Source: Ahniella affigens (GTDB taxonomy: Bacteria; Pseudomonadota; Gammaproteobacteria; Xanthomonadales; Ahniellaceae). Taken from it: a DNA stretch of 64,000 nt. The DNA lies in NCBI RefSeq assembly GCF_003015185.1, contig NZ_CP027860.1, positions 5,425,001-5,489,000 on the forward strand, in the 5' to 3' direction. This document shows positions 63,877 to 64,000 of the stretch, in pieces. Position numbers and translations under genes: made by a program. How positions within the stretch are numbered: position 1 is the stretch's first letter; the number at the start of each line of letters is the position of its first letter. The notes beneath the pieces are model-generated. The model searched no databases and was not told the origin of the DNA. It saw only the letters and a list, made by a program, of their open reading frames with translations.

Positions 63877-64000
63877 TCGGGCTAGCCCGTGCGCCCGTTC
63901 GCGGTCGACGTCTCAGACAGTACCCGGCGGTCGGAGCGATGATGTCGCCAAAACAATGCTTGCCGAATGATTCCGAATCACCCGTTTGGCCCTTGTTGTC

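Overview
The window reads as a chromosomal segment of a GC-rich gammaproteobacterium, most likely in or near the Xanthomonadales/Lysobacterales. This rests on the housekeeping gene set and orders (folK-folB-tsaD, yicC-gmk, rph-rdgB), a topoisomerase I with a long Ala/Lys tail and no C-terminal zinc-finger cysteines, Tex, IPTL-CTERM-type surface proteins and several REP-like intergenic repeats. I could not run a search, so the taxon is an inference. No rRNA, tRNA or CRISPR array was recognised.

Layout. 1-4.8 kb: truncated LpxL/HtrB-like acyltransferase, rsgA, a small DUF4345-type membrane protein, a sensor kinase and a glycine-zipper surface protein. 4.9-13.4 kb, minus strand: topA, a compact two-gene operon of a metallophosphoesterase and a CHAT protease, then folK-folB-tsaD. 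13.6-22.2 kb: small membrane protein, beta-lactamase-fold hydrolase with a LytS/LytR-type two-component pair, tex, ArnT-like glycosyltransferase. 22.2-33.3 kb: a giant one-protein two-component system (propeller sensor, kinase, receiver, AraC output), a hydrolase/Baeyer-Villiger monooxygenase fusion, an IPTL-CTERM protein, a DUF3052 protein and two overlapping amidohydrolase genes.

33.3-51.2 kb is an accessory region, by eye more AT-rich and full of repeats and broken genes. Its first 10.6 kb lies between two 220-bp direct repeats that copy the 3' end of the second amidohydrolase gene plus its downstream stem-loops. It holds a lipoprotein, a KAP-type P-loop NTPase, two copies of an unknown 285-codon gene (one dead, one intact) sharing a near-identical tract, an IS5 copy with CTAA target duplications that splits another gene cleanly in frame, and frameshifted surface-protein genes. 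Beyond it are a 1551-residue STAND NTPase with an N-terminal PD-(D/E)XK nuclease motif (Avs-like antiphage architecture), a hydrolase pseudogene and an HExxH metallopeptidase-like protein.

51.2-64 kb returns to core-like sequence: a small secreted protein and a GlxA-type regulator behind two palindromes, a methyltransferase, a five-gene minus-strand run (yicC, gmk, TolC-family lipoprotein, multicopper oxidase, BNR protein with a Cys-x-Cys-Cys motif; probably copper handling), and rph, rdgB, a FemAB/GNAT-type protein and ppk2 on the plus strand.

The best candidates for undescribed biology are the metallophosphoesterase-CHAT operon, the Avs-like nuclease-STAND protein with its island neighbours, and the hydrolase-monooxygenase fusion.
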